This document shows positions 1 through 6,940 of a stretch of DNA of 52,012 bases, piece by piece. Each line of letters starts with the position of its first letter. Position 1 is the first letter of the stretch. The DNA lies in the NCBI RefSeq assembly GCF_030249845.1, contig NZ_JANURM010000014.1, forward strand, positions 1 to 52,012, read 5' to 3'. The stretch is from Campylobacter gastrosuis (GTDB lineage: Bacteria > Campylobacterota > Campylobacteria > Campylobacterales > Campylobacteraceae). Below the pieces are notes generated by a model. The model was given only the letters and a program-made list of their open reading frames with translations, searched no databases and was not told the DNA's origin. The translations under genes and the position numbers were made by a program.

Positions 1-1
1 G

Positions 2-124
2 CCACAATTTATTGCAAATGCACTTGGGCATTCAAGCCTAAATCACGTAAATAATACCTACTCGCACCTGATTTTACAAAAATCACAGCTAAAAAAGGCA
101 CAAAAGGTGCTTGATTTTGGGTAG
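2..124 (+). CDS. Tyrosine recombinase (XerC/XerD/XerH type), C-terminal fragment
   Basis: The last 40 codons of a gene entering from outside the window, open from base 2 to the TAG at 122-124. The peptide contains LGHSSLN followed nine residues later by NTYSHL. This is the box of tyrosine recombinases in which the LGH histidine contributes to catalysis and the Tyr of TYSHL is the nucleophile. A basic tail (KSQLKKAQKVLDFG) ends the protein. Campylobacter carries the single-recombinase XerH system for chromosome dimer resolution, so XerH is one possibility. An integrase cannot be excluded because the N-terminal part is missing. The gene converges on the nos operon with no gap. Confidence 0.8.
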   Translation, partial: PQFIANALGHSSLNHVNNTYSHLILQKSQLKKAQKVLDFG

Positions 125-586
125 TTACCTTAAATAATCAATCAATTTTTTGTTGATTTGCTCAAATTTTAAGATTTTATGTCCAGAGTTTGCTAATTTA
201 AAATTTTCTGCATCAAACTCATTTTTAAATGGTATCAAATCATCGCCTTTTGCGCTCACGATGCGACTACCAAAGACGTAAAATCCGCTACTTGCACTAA
301 ACACATCGCCACTTTTAAAATCGGTAACTAAAAGCTCTTTTATGCCAACATCGTTGTGTTTTAAGCCAACTTCATAAAAATATAAAAGCATTGATTTAAC
401 CGAGCTAAATACCAAAATTTCGCCGTTATTTAGCTCAATGTAAGCACGAAATTTTGGCATATTTGTCGTGTCAATACCAAACTGCTTACAAACCAAATCG
501 CTATTATTTAGCCAGCTAGCGACATCTTTTTGTAAAATTTCGCCGTGCAAAAATAGCACGAAAAATAGCACGAAAAATTTTCTCAC
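125..586 (-). CDS. nosL: NosL-like protein without the CxxC copper motif (second NosL)
   Basis: Last gene of the nos operon, 153 residues, overlapping nosY by 4 bp. It has a short hydrophobic N-terminus (export signal, about residues 1-16). The rest follows the NosL fold: FRAYIELNNGEILVFSSVKSMLLYFYE resembles the NosL core in which the copper-binding domain is followed by a phenylalanine-rich strand and helix. The cysteine pair seen in the other NosL of this operon (CKHC) is replaced by a single Cys (VCKQFG). There is no lipobox, so it is probably periplasmic rather than lipid-anchored. NosL proteins deliver Cu(I) to NosZ; whether this paralogue binds copper is unclear. In Wolinella the terminal gene of the cluster is nosL, so this may be the positional equivalent. 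Confidence 0.72.
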   Translation of the reverse strand: MRKFFVLFFVLFLHGEILQKDVASWLNNSDLVCKQFGIDTTNMPKFRAYIELNNGEILVFSSVKSMLLYFYEVGLKHNDVGIKELLVTDFKSGDVFSASSGFYVFGSRIVSAKGDDLIPFKNEFDAENFKLANSGHKILKFEQINKKLIDYLR

Positions 587-1410
587 GCTAAATCCTTTTT
601 TCTAAACAGATAAAAGCCAAAAACAAGGCAAGCTAGCCCTAAAATCACAGGATAAATGAGCGAAAAAGCAATAATACCACTGCTACCAAAGCTATCAAGC
701 ACAAAGTAAGCCGTGCTACCTAACACCGATAAATCAGGGTCAAAAAGGCTAATGGCTGAAATTCTAAACAGCTCAATTGGGTTGATTAAAGCCACGCCAA
801 AGATGAAATTCTCACTAATATCTGTTTTGCTTAAAATTCCAATTAATGCAATATCTAAAAAAGCAAGGGCTAAAATCCACACAAAAAAGCATAGCCCAAG
901 CCCCATTTCTTGCGATTTTGAAACGCTACAAATCAAAAAAGCAATACCTAAAAACGCCACACACATACTAAAAAGTATGCCAGTATAGACTAGACAGAGC
1001 AAAACTGGCACACTAGCACCCTTAAAAATACCAAAAATAATAGCCAAACAAAGCGATAAAAACAGCGGAGCACTCACGCCAAAAAGTCGCCCAAGTGCCT
1101 TGCCAAAATAATACTGACTTTGTGAGATTGGATAGCTTAGAAGGTATTCAAGTATATTTAAATCCCTGTCTTGTAAAATCGTCCTGCTTGTGCTAATTAA
1201 CACAAAAATCGGCACGATAATGATACAAATTTGAATAAAAAGCAATAAAAGCCGTGAGAGTCCGCTAAATCCAAGCACACGAGACTCCATAACTCCGCTT
1301 ATAAAAAAACTAGCCACAATGCCACTAAAAATGAAAAGATATATCAAAAACCAACGTGAGCGAAAGGACTCTTTAATGTCTAAGAGTGCGATTGTAAGTA
1401 GAGTTTTCAA
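583..1410 (-). CDS. nosY: NosY, ABC transporter permease for NosZ copper-site assembly
   Basis: 275-residue integral membrane protein with about six hydrophobic segments (residues about 20-40, 55-80, 105-130, 135-160, 170-195 and 250-270), typical of the ABC-2 family NosY permease. The motif TSRTILQDRDLNILEYLLSYPISQSQYYFGKALG is characteristic of this family. It pairs with the ATPase NosF encoded two genes upstream; together with NosD they are needed to build the CuZ sulfide-copper centre of NosZ. The start is a TTG that overlaps the TGA of the preceding nosL in a TTGA arrangement, so translation is probably coupled. Length is normal for NosY. Confidence 0.88.
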   Translation of the reverse strand: MKTLLTIALLDIKESFRSRWFLIYLFIFSGIVASFFISGVMESRVLGFSGLSRLLLLFIQICIIIVPIFVLISTSRTILQDRDLNILEYLLSYPISQSQYYFGKALGRLFGVSAPLFLSLCLAIIFGIFKGASVPVLLCLVYTGILFSMCVAFLGIAFLICSVSKSQEMGLGLCFFVWILALAFLDIALIGILSKTDISENFIFGVALINPIELFRISAISLFDPDLSVLGSTAYFVLDSFGSSGIIAFSLIYPVILGLACLVFGFYLFRKKDLA

Positions 1411-1826
1411 TGGTGTGCCTTTGAATTTTTTAAATGCTTAATTAGCTCGTCAAAATTTAGTGCCTCTTTGCCATTTAGTGGCTGTTTAAAAGCAGCGTAG
1501 CCAAACATCATCGGTGAGCCGTATCCGTGGTAAAAATATGCTGTTCTTGCCTCTATAAACTCGCCACTTTCGTAGTCATTTACGTAAATTTTCGCCTTTG
1601 AGATGAGCTCTGGATTTTGCTTAACAGCGTAGCTTACAAAGCAACCAATATCATCAAAATAGAGATTTTTGCCATTAAAAACCACATCAACGCTAAATTT
1701 ATTATCGCTAATTATCATTTGGCAGTGTTTGCAAGGCTCTCTATCAAAATGCACCTTGCCGTAACTCTCGCCATCACAACCGACTAAAAATAGCAAAATC
1801 GCTAAAATTTTAAACACGTTTATCAT
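1407..1826 (-). CDS. nosL: NosL, copper chaperone lipoprotein
   Basis: 139 residues from the ATG at 1826, chosen because GGGAGGG lies six bases upstream. Two TTG codons just upstream in frame are alternatives. The N-terminus is a lipoprotein signal ending LLFLVGC (lipobox LVGC). The mature part carries REPCKHCQMIIS, the NosL copper-binding signature, then FNGKNLYFDDIGCFVSYAV. NosL binds Cu(I) in the periplasm and hands it to apo-NosZ with NosDFY. The gene lies between nosF and nosY, overlapping nosF by 17 bp and nosY by 4 bp. This is an unusual place compared with Wolinella, where nosL ends the cluster. A second, degenerate NosL follows nosY. Confidence 0.88.
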   Translation of the reverse strand: MINVFKILAILLFLVGCDGESYGKVHFDREPCKHCQMIISDNKFSVDVVFNGKNLYFDDIGCFVSYAVKQNPELISKAKIYVNDYESGEFIEARTAYFYHGYGSPMMFGYAAFKQPLNGKEALNFDELIKHLKNSKAHH

Positions 1827-2448
1827 CAACAACCCTCCCTAAATCCATATTTATTGCACGATTTATCAGCCCAGCGACCTCATCTAGTCGGTGAGAGATA
1901 AAAATAAAGCTCTTTTTGTTTTTGTAATTTGTTAGAATTTCTTTAAATTTTAGCCTTGCTTCTGGGTCAAGATTTGCCGTTGGCTCATCAAAAATCATCG
2001 TTTTTGCAGGGCGTGAAAATGCAAGTGCGATTAAAAATTTCTGCTTCATACCGCCTGAGAGTTTAAAAAATGGCTTGTGCAAATTCTCATTAATATTAAA
2101 ATTTAGCTCACCACAAATTTCGTTTATGATGCTTAAATTTGCATTTGAGCTTTGCTTGGCAAACCATATCATTTCGCTTAGATTAAGCTTAAAAGGCGGT
2201 GGGGTTTGAGGCACGAAGCTGACGTTTTTTAGGGCATTTTGCCTGTCTTTAAAGGCGTTAAAGCCATTAATCTTAACAAATCCGCTACTTGCTACGTATT
2301 CGCCTAAAATCACACGCATAAGCGAGCTTTTGCCAGCGCCGTTTTGCCCTGTAAAAAGCACGTTTTCATCATCTTTGATGAGTAAATTTATATTATCAAG
2401 GACGAGTTGGTCTTTGATTTTTTTGCTTACATTTGAAATTTCAATCAT
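1810..2448 (-). CDS. nosF: NosF, ABC transporter ATP-binding protein
   Basis: 212-residue ATPase with all ABC motifs: Walker A TGQNGAGKSS (about residues 33-42), Q-loop in SFVPQTPPP (about 75-80), signature LSGGMKQK (about 129-136), Walker B TMIFDEPTANLDPEA (about 150-164) and the H-loop in FIFISHRLDEVAG. It energises the NosY permease for maturation of the CuZ site of NosZ. It is slightly shorter than many NosF proteins (about 300 residues in Pseudomonas), as usual for epsilonproteobacterial versions. It sits 8 bp downstream of nosH and overlaps nosL. Confidence 0.9.
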   Translation of the reverse strand: MIEISNVSKKIKDQLVLDNINLLIKDDENVLFTGQNGAGKSSLMRVILGEYVASSGFVKINGFNAFKDRQNALKNVSFVPQTPPPFKLNLSEMIWFAKQSSNANLSIINEICGELNFNINENLHKPFFKLSGGMKQKFLIALAFSRPAKTMIFDEPTANLDPEARLKFKEILTNYKNKKSFIFISHRLDEVAGLINRAINMDLGRVVDDKRV

Positions 2449-2456
2449 AAAAAGTC

Positions 2457-3380
2457 CTAAATCATATCTTTTAATCTATTTTTTACACTTAATGCGTCGT
2501 GGTGACAAACATCAATACAACGCCCACACAAGGTGCAATCAACCCCACTTAGTCTAAAATTTTCGCCCTCTTTTAGCTTTGCGTTTTTCTTTGTGATTTT
2601 AAGCACGTCGCTAACAAAACAAACATCCATACAAACGCCACAATGGTCGCACTTTTGTTTATCCCACGAAATTTTATTTAGGCTAAAAAATGAGATTAAC
2701 GAGTAGGTCGCCCCAAGCGGACAGAGATTTTTACACCAAAATCGCCTAGCAAAAAATATCTCAAAAATAAAAACAAAAACTACCCAAAAAATAGCAAAGC
2801 TAAATCCATAAATGATAAACCTTGACAAAATGGCAGCTACGTTAAAAATCTCAAACACCAAAAGTGAGCTAAACGCCGAAAACACAAGGCATAATGCCAT
2901 AAAAATGTATCGTGTTTTTGATGAAAATACGCGCTCTTTTATTAGCTTTTTTGCGACTAAATTTGCGTGAATTTTCTCTGCAATTTCGCTAAAAATCCCG
3001 TAAGGGCAAATCCAAGCACAAAAGGCACGACCGCCAAAAATCAGGTAAAAAGCGATGATTGAGATTGAGCCAATTAGCAGGTTTGGCACTAAAATTTTAT
3101 AGCTTGCTAGCACTTCAAGCGTGATAAATGGGTCTGCTAGATGAAAGCCAAAAATTCTTGAACCGCTAATATCGCCTTCTAAAATTTGCAAATTTGCATA
3201 AAACGAAAGCACAAAAACAAGATGGATAAAAATCACGCAAAAATAGCGAAAAGCACGGATACTTGGGTGTTTTTTACCCTCTTTTGTGGTGGCAAAAAAG
3301 GTGCTTAAAAAGCTCGTGTCTTTTAGCGTTTGGCGGTTTTGATACTTATTCACGTTCGCTCTTAAATTTTGAAATTTCAT
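2457..3380 (-). CDS. nosH: NosH, NapH-like membrane polyferredoxin (quinol oxidation)
   Basis: 307 residues. The N-terminal half holds about four membrane helices. It carries the two CxxxCP signatures of the NapH/NosR/CcoG family (CAWICPYGIFSE about residue 127 and CKNLCPLGATYSL about 215), followed by two [4Fe-4S] ferredoxin motifs, CDHCGVCMDVC and CTLCGRCIDVCH, at the C-terminus. With NosG it is proposed to pass electrons from menaquinol to the periplasmic cytochromes that reduce NosZ. The coordinates use the first ATG, which overlaps nosC2 by 35 bp with a weak ribosome site. A GTG at 3353, overlapping the nosC2 stop by 8 bp (GTGAATAA) and preceded by AAGAG, is an equally good start. Confidence 0.88.
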   Translation of the reverse strand: MKFQNLRANVNKYQNRQTLKDTSFLSTFFATTKEGKKHPSIRAFRYFCVIFIHLVFVLSFYANLQILEGDISGSRIFGFHLADPFITLEVLASYKILVPNLLIGSISIIAFYLIFGGRAFCAWICPYGIFSEIAEKIHANLVAKKLIKERVFSSKTRYIFMALCLVFSAFSSLLVFEIFNVAAILSRFIIYGFSFAIFWVVFVFIFEIFFARRFWCKNLCPLGATYSLISFFSLNKISWDKQKCDHCGVCMDVCFVSDVLKITKKNAKLKEGENFRLSGVDCTLCGRCIDVCHHDALSVKNRLKDMI

Positions 3381-3780
3381 CGGCTAAAAGGGTTAAATTC
3401 TCATCACTAACGTTGCTTAAAATGCCATTCATCAGGCTATTTTTAACCCTGCCTTGCTTGTAATCGTTTAGTCTTGCTAAAATTTCATCTTTGCTTTTTG
3501 AGCCGATTGGTGGAGCGATTTTGCCCCTGCCGTCATCGCCGTGGCAGGGCGAACAACTCACTAAATACAGCCTAGAAACTGCAAATTCACGCTCTTTTAT
3601 GCCACTATTTAGTTCGTTTAAAATTTGCTCTTCTTTGCTGATTTGTGGCTTTAAATTTTGCGGTTTTTCTTGTGCTTTTTCTTGCGGTTTTAACGGGACA
3701 TTTTCTTGACTAATCATAAAAAACATAAGTCCTAAAAGCCCTAAAACTGCGATTATTGCGATGATTTTGCCACTTTTCAT
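3346..3780 (-). CDS. nosC2: NosC2, membrane-anchored monohaem cytochrome c
   Basis: 144 residues. One N-terminal hydrophobic segment (residues about 7-23) would export or anchor the protein. A charged linker rich in Pro, Lys and Gln follows, then a class I cytochrome c domain with a single haem site CSPCHGDDGRG (about residue 76) and a later Met in SLMNGILSNVSDE as possible sixth ligand. It belongs to the pair of small cytochromes (C1, C2) that relay electrons to NosZ in the Wolinella-type cluster. The ATGA overlap with nosC1 implies translational coupling. Confidence 0.85.
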   Translation of the reverse strand: MKSGKIIAIIAVLGLLGLMFFMISQENVPLKPQEKAQEKPQNLKPQISKEEQILNELNSGIKEREFAVSRLYLVSCSPCHGDDGRGKIAPPIGSKSKDEILARLNDYKQGRVKNSLMNGILSNVSDENLTLLADEISKFKSERE

Positions 3781-4307
3781 TGTTTTTGCCTTAGTTGTTT
3801 GTTAAACTCAAAAATTTCACTTGCAAGAGCGTTTATCTCATCATCGCTCATATTTGCCACAAGCTCTTTCATCAGCACGTTTGGCTTTTGTTTTAGCTTG
3901 TATTTTCTTATCATATCAGCAATTTGCGTATCTGTTTTTTCAAGCAAAGATGGTCCGATTATACCGTTTGCGTAGTCGTTGTGACAAGCGGAGCATTTAA
4001 CGATAAAATTCCTGCTTAGCGTCTTTTTAATCAGGGCTAGGTTTATCGTTTCAAGAGGTTGTTTTGTGCGTGAGTGGGCTACGATTTGCTTTGTTGTGTC
4101 ATCATTTTGGTTATTTAGCGTCCAATCAACCTTTCTAACGCCATCCATATCGTAAGCTATGAATTTATCATCGTTTTTTACGGCATTGCCAGATTTTATT
4201 GTGATTTTTGGTGTTTGGGTGCTGTTTGTTTCGCTTGATTTTTGCTTTTCATCGCTACAACCAAAAAACAGGGCTAAAATCGCAACTAAGAGTAAATTTT
4301 TTCTCAT
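3777..4307 (-). CDS. nosC1: NosC1, lipoprotein monohaem cytochrome c
   Basis: 176 residues with a lipoprotein signal (LALFFGC lipobox, Cys about residue 17). A low-complexity Ser/Thr/Lys linker and a C-terminal cytochrome c domain with haem motif CSACHND (about residue 104) and Met residues in NVLMKELVANMSDDE follow. Position between nosG and nosC2 matches nosC1 of Wolinella succinogenes. It is expected to carry electrons in the periplasm between the NosGH quinol-oxidising complex and the cytochrome c domain of NosZ. Confidence 0.85.
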   Translation of the reverse strand: MRKNLLLVAILALFFGCSDEKQKSSETNSTQTPKITIKSGNAVKNDDKFIAYDMDGVRKVDWTLNNQNDDTTKQIVAHSRTKQPLETINLALIKKTLSRNFIVKCSACHNDYANGIIGPSLLEKTDTQIADMIRKYKLKQKPNVLMKELVANMSDDEINALASEIFEFNKQLRQKQ

Positions 4308-4316
4308 AAAATTCCT

Positions 4317-4928
4317 TTATTTTGGGATTACTTTTATTATTTTTGCAGGGCAAAGCTCAACGCAAACCCCACAACCAACGCAATTAGCTAAAATTTCAGG
4401 CGTGTTGTTTTCTATCTTTATGGCTTTATCTTCAAGCGGACAAAACTGCACGCATAAATCGCAAATTTTACCAACGCTTTGGCTTAGCTTTTCGTTTAAA
4501 TTTCGCGTGAGTTCGTTTTTTGCCTTTTTTAAATTTACGCTACTTACATTTTGATTTTTAAACGCAAAACAAGGGCTAATCTCATCAATCACTGCCCTGC
4601 CCATAAAAACGCTCTTTACCTCGCTTACTTCGTGATTTAACGCCCCACTTGGACAGGCTAAAACGCAAGGCAACGCCTGACAAAGATAACAACCTCTATT
4701 TTCAGGGCTAATATAAGGTGCGCCAATACCAAAAATATCGCTAATATCTGAAAGTTTAATGCTATCATAAGGGCAAACTTGCAAGCACTGACCGCATTTT
4801 ATGCAACTTGACAAAAACGCCCCTTCATCTAATGCGCCGGGCGGACGTAGCTTGAATTTTGTTTCGTTTGCATTTAGGCTAACGGCACAAAGTGCTATAA
4901 ATTTTAAGAAATTTCGCCTAGTTTTCAT
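4317..4928 (-). CDS. nosG: NosG, NapG-like periplasmic iron-sulfur protein
   Basis: 203 residues from the ATG at 4928, chosen because AAGG lies six bases upstream; an in-frame ATG at 4955 is the alternative. The N-terminus MKTRRNFLKF is a twin-arginine signal, so the protein is exported folded with its clusters. Four cysteine groups follow: CIKCGQCLQVCPYD, CYLCQALPCVLACP, CDLCVQFCP and CVGCGVCVELCP, as in NapG/MauM ferredoxins with four [4Fe-4S] clusters. It works with the membrane protein NosH in menaquinol oxidation. It overlaps nosD by 11 bp. Confidence 0.88.
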   Translation of the reverse strand: MKTRRNFLKFIALCAVSLNANETKFKLRPPGALDEGAFLSSCIKCGQCLQVCPYDSIKLSDISDIFGIGAPYISPENRGCYLCQALPCVLACPSGALNHEVSEVKSVFMGRAVIDEISPCFAFKNQNVSSVNLKKAKNELTRNLNEKLSQSVGKICDLCVQFCPLEDKAIKIENNTPEILANCVGCGVCVELCPAKIIKVIPK

Positions 4929-6135
4929 CTTTTGCCTTTGTTCTTGGTCTTTCATCTTTTAAGATAAACTCTGGCTCTGAAAATGGGGCGAGTTTAGCGA
5001 TGAAATTTAAAAGCGAAATGGCGTTTGAGCCGTAAAAAAATCTAACACTTGGGCGGTGCTGCCAGAGCTTATCAGCATAAGAGTAGCTAAGATATGGCGT
5101 GTCGCCAAAGCCATCCTTGTCTAAATCAAAGCCATCATAATCATCAAAGTAGTTATTGCTCCACTCGTTTTTGTTCATATTTACGCCCGGTGTGTCATTT
5201 AGGGCGACTTCAATGTTTGATTTAAAGGTGTTATCTTTAAAAATGCTCTTTTCTAAAAGTGCGTGAAACTGCACGGCAACGCTGTTGTAAGCGATTAGGT
5301 TGCCAACAAATTCATTAATTGTATTTGGCTGATAAGGCGACTGGTCTAGGTAAAATCCACGTGCGTTGTAGATGATTTTGTTGTTAATTATTTTTAAATT
5401 TGAGCTATCTTTCATACCGATTGCAACGCCGTAAGCACCGATTGAATTTTTAATTAGATTATCTTTTAGCGTGGTGTCTTTTGAAAACATAAAAAATATA
5501 CCGACTTTGTTGCTATCAAATGTGTTATTTTGGATTAAATTATCGCTTGAATACATAAAATGAAGCGAATATCGGCAGTTTTTGCCGTGGTTGTTTTTGA
5601 TTAAATTTTTACTTGAATACCAAAAAACGGCATCTCGTGAGTTTGTGATATTGTTATCTATTATTTTATTATCGTGGCTATACCAAAATTTTAAGGCATC
5701 GCCTTTAAACGCCGTAACGCTATCATAAGATGAAATTTCGTTGCCAATTACCTTTGCGTTATTTGATTTTAAAAATGTAACGCCAAAGAGTGTGTCTTTG
5801 ATTTTATTATTTAAAATTTCTACGTTGTTTGAGTTTGTAATTTTTATGGCACTATCTTCATCGGCGTGAATTTTGCCACTATTTGTTATGGTTAAATTTT
5901 TAATCACTACATTTGGCGAAGTTATGTTTATGACGCTGCCATTTTCATCGCCTACGATTATGGCAGTTTTGTTAATGCCGTCAATCGTAAGCGGTTTATT
6001 TATCGTAATATTGCCCTTATAAACGCCACTGCCTAGCTCTATCGTGTCGCCATTTTTAGCGTTGTTTATGGCTTCTTGAAGTTCATTTGAGGCTAAATTT
6101 AAAACTATTAGCGTTAAAAATATAAATTTTCTCAT
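4918..6135 (-). CDS. nosD: NosD, periplasmic beta-helix protein for copper-site assembly
   Basis: 405 residues with a Sec signal peptide (residues about 1-16). The body is a long right-handed parallel beta-helix: many turns of about 22 residues with the pattern NxIxNNxI (for example NNVEILNNKIKDTLFGVTF and DNLIQNNTFDSNKVGIFF), the CASH/NosD repeat type. NosD acts in the periplasm with the NosFY transporter to assemble the CuZ centre of NosZ. The C-terminal region after about residue 340 (DLDKDGFGDTPY) is the usual conserved NosD end. It overlaps nosB by 4 bp and nosG by 11 bp. Confidence 0.92.
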   Translation of the reverse strand: MRKFIFLTLIVLNLASNELQEAINNAKNGDTIELGSGVYKGNITINKPLTIDGINKTAIIVGDENGSVINITSPNVVIKNLTITNSGKIHADEDSAIKITNSNNVEILNNKIKDTLFGVTFLKSNNAKVIGNEISSYDSVTAFKGDALKFWYSHDNKIIDNNITNSRDAVFWYSSKNLIKNNHGKNCRYSLHFMYSSDNLIQNNTFDSNKVGIFFMFSKDTTLKDNLIKNSIGAYGVAIGMKDSSNLKIINNKIIYNARGFYLDQSPYQPNTINEFVGNLIAYNSVAVQFHALLEKSIFKDNTFKSNIEVALNDTPGVNMNKNEWSNNYFDDYDGFDLDKDGFGDTPYLSYSYADKLWQHRPSVRFFYGSNAISLLNFIAKLAPFSEPEFILKDERPRTKAKDEN

Positions 6136-6902
6136 TTTTGTTTTAAAAATTTAAATTTTGAAAACAACGCCAAAGCCGAAAACGCCGACAGGGCGATCAT
6201 AAGATAAAAGCCAAAAGCTGGGTATGAATGAGTGGTAAATTGTGCCACTTTGCCGTCGCCAAAGGCTGTTGGCATAAATGGCTTAATCTTAAACGCACCC
6301 CACTCTTGCAAATTATGCCCAAACCAGTAAAGCCACCCAACATAACACGCCAAAAACAAAAACGGAGCGATGATAGGTAAAATCATCAAAAGTGTCTGCC
6401 CCTTGCCGTCATAATACAAAAAGGCAATCATTAAAATCGTAGCGATTATTAAATAATAAGGCGACATAGCGTGCTCAAATGCCCCACCACGCTTAACTGG
6501 ATACATACCAATATAGTGATTTAGTGTATTCATCTCGCCGACATCGCCACTAAATCCATCAATATGTACATAAATTGGTATGCCGTTTGGAAACGCCTCT
6601 TTTGGGTAGTTTGGTGCTTCAAGCGAGATTTGCCACACCGGCACACTTGGTGCACCTACTTCAAATCTATTCTCCACCATTTTTAAAAGGTCGTTTTTTA
6701 CCTCATCAGAGATTAGATGATTTTTGTAATAAAATTTCGTGTAAAAATTCCAAACCGCACTTGCGTAAGCTGGGATTTGTTCGCTTGTTATTTGTGAGTT
6801 TTCAATCCTATTTTGAAGTTTAAAAAATCCAAGTGTTGGGATTGTAAAAAACAGCGTCATAATCGCTAAGGCAATGAGCGTGTAAATTTTGTATTTTGGC
6901 AT
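6132..6902 (-). CDS. nosB: NosB, membrane protein of the epsilonproteobacterial nos cluster
   Basis: 256 residues with an N-terminal membrane helix (about 8-27), an exposed domain (about 30-140) and four further helices between about residue 150 and the C-terminus. The order nosZ-nosB-nosD and the topology match NosB of Wolinella. Its function is not established; it is a hallmark of clade II nos clusters and is thought to help in electron transfer or NosZ maturation. It starts 38 bp after nosZ, a gap that contains a strong hairpin. Confidence 0.82.
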   Translation of the reverse strand: MPKYKIYTLIALAIMTLFFTIPTLGFFKLQNRIENSQITSEQIPAYASAVWNFYTKFYYKNHLISDEVKNDLLKMVENRFEVGAPSVPVWQISLEAPNYPKEAFPNGIPIYVHIDGFSGDVGEMNTLNHYIGMYPVKRGGAFEHAMSPYYLIIATILMIAFLYYDGKGQTLLMILPIIAPFLFLACYVGWLYWFGHNLQEWGAFKIKPFMPTAFGDGKVAQFTTHSYPAFGFYLMIALSAFSALALFSKFKFLKQK

Positions 6903-6918
6903 CTTTTATCCTTTTAAA

Positions 6919-6935
6919 CCCCCAAAATTTGGGGG
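6919..6935 (-). promoter_or_regulatory. GC-rich hairpin between nosZ and nosB
   Basis: In the 38-bp gap the transcript carries CCCCCAAA and TTTGGGGG separated by one base, an 8-bp stem-loop followed by TTTAAAAGGATAAAAG and the nosB start. It could act as a partial terminator, a 3' stabiliser of nosZ mRNA or a processing site that raises NosZ over the downstream accessory proteins. The T-run is too short for a strong terminator, and the operon clearly continues. Confidence 0.55.
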
Positions 6936-6940
6936 CTTTA

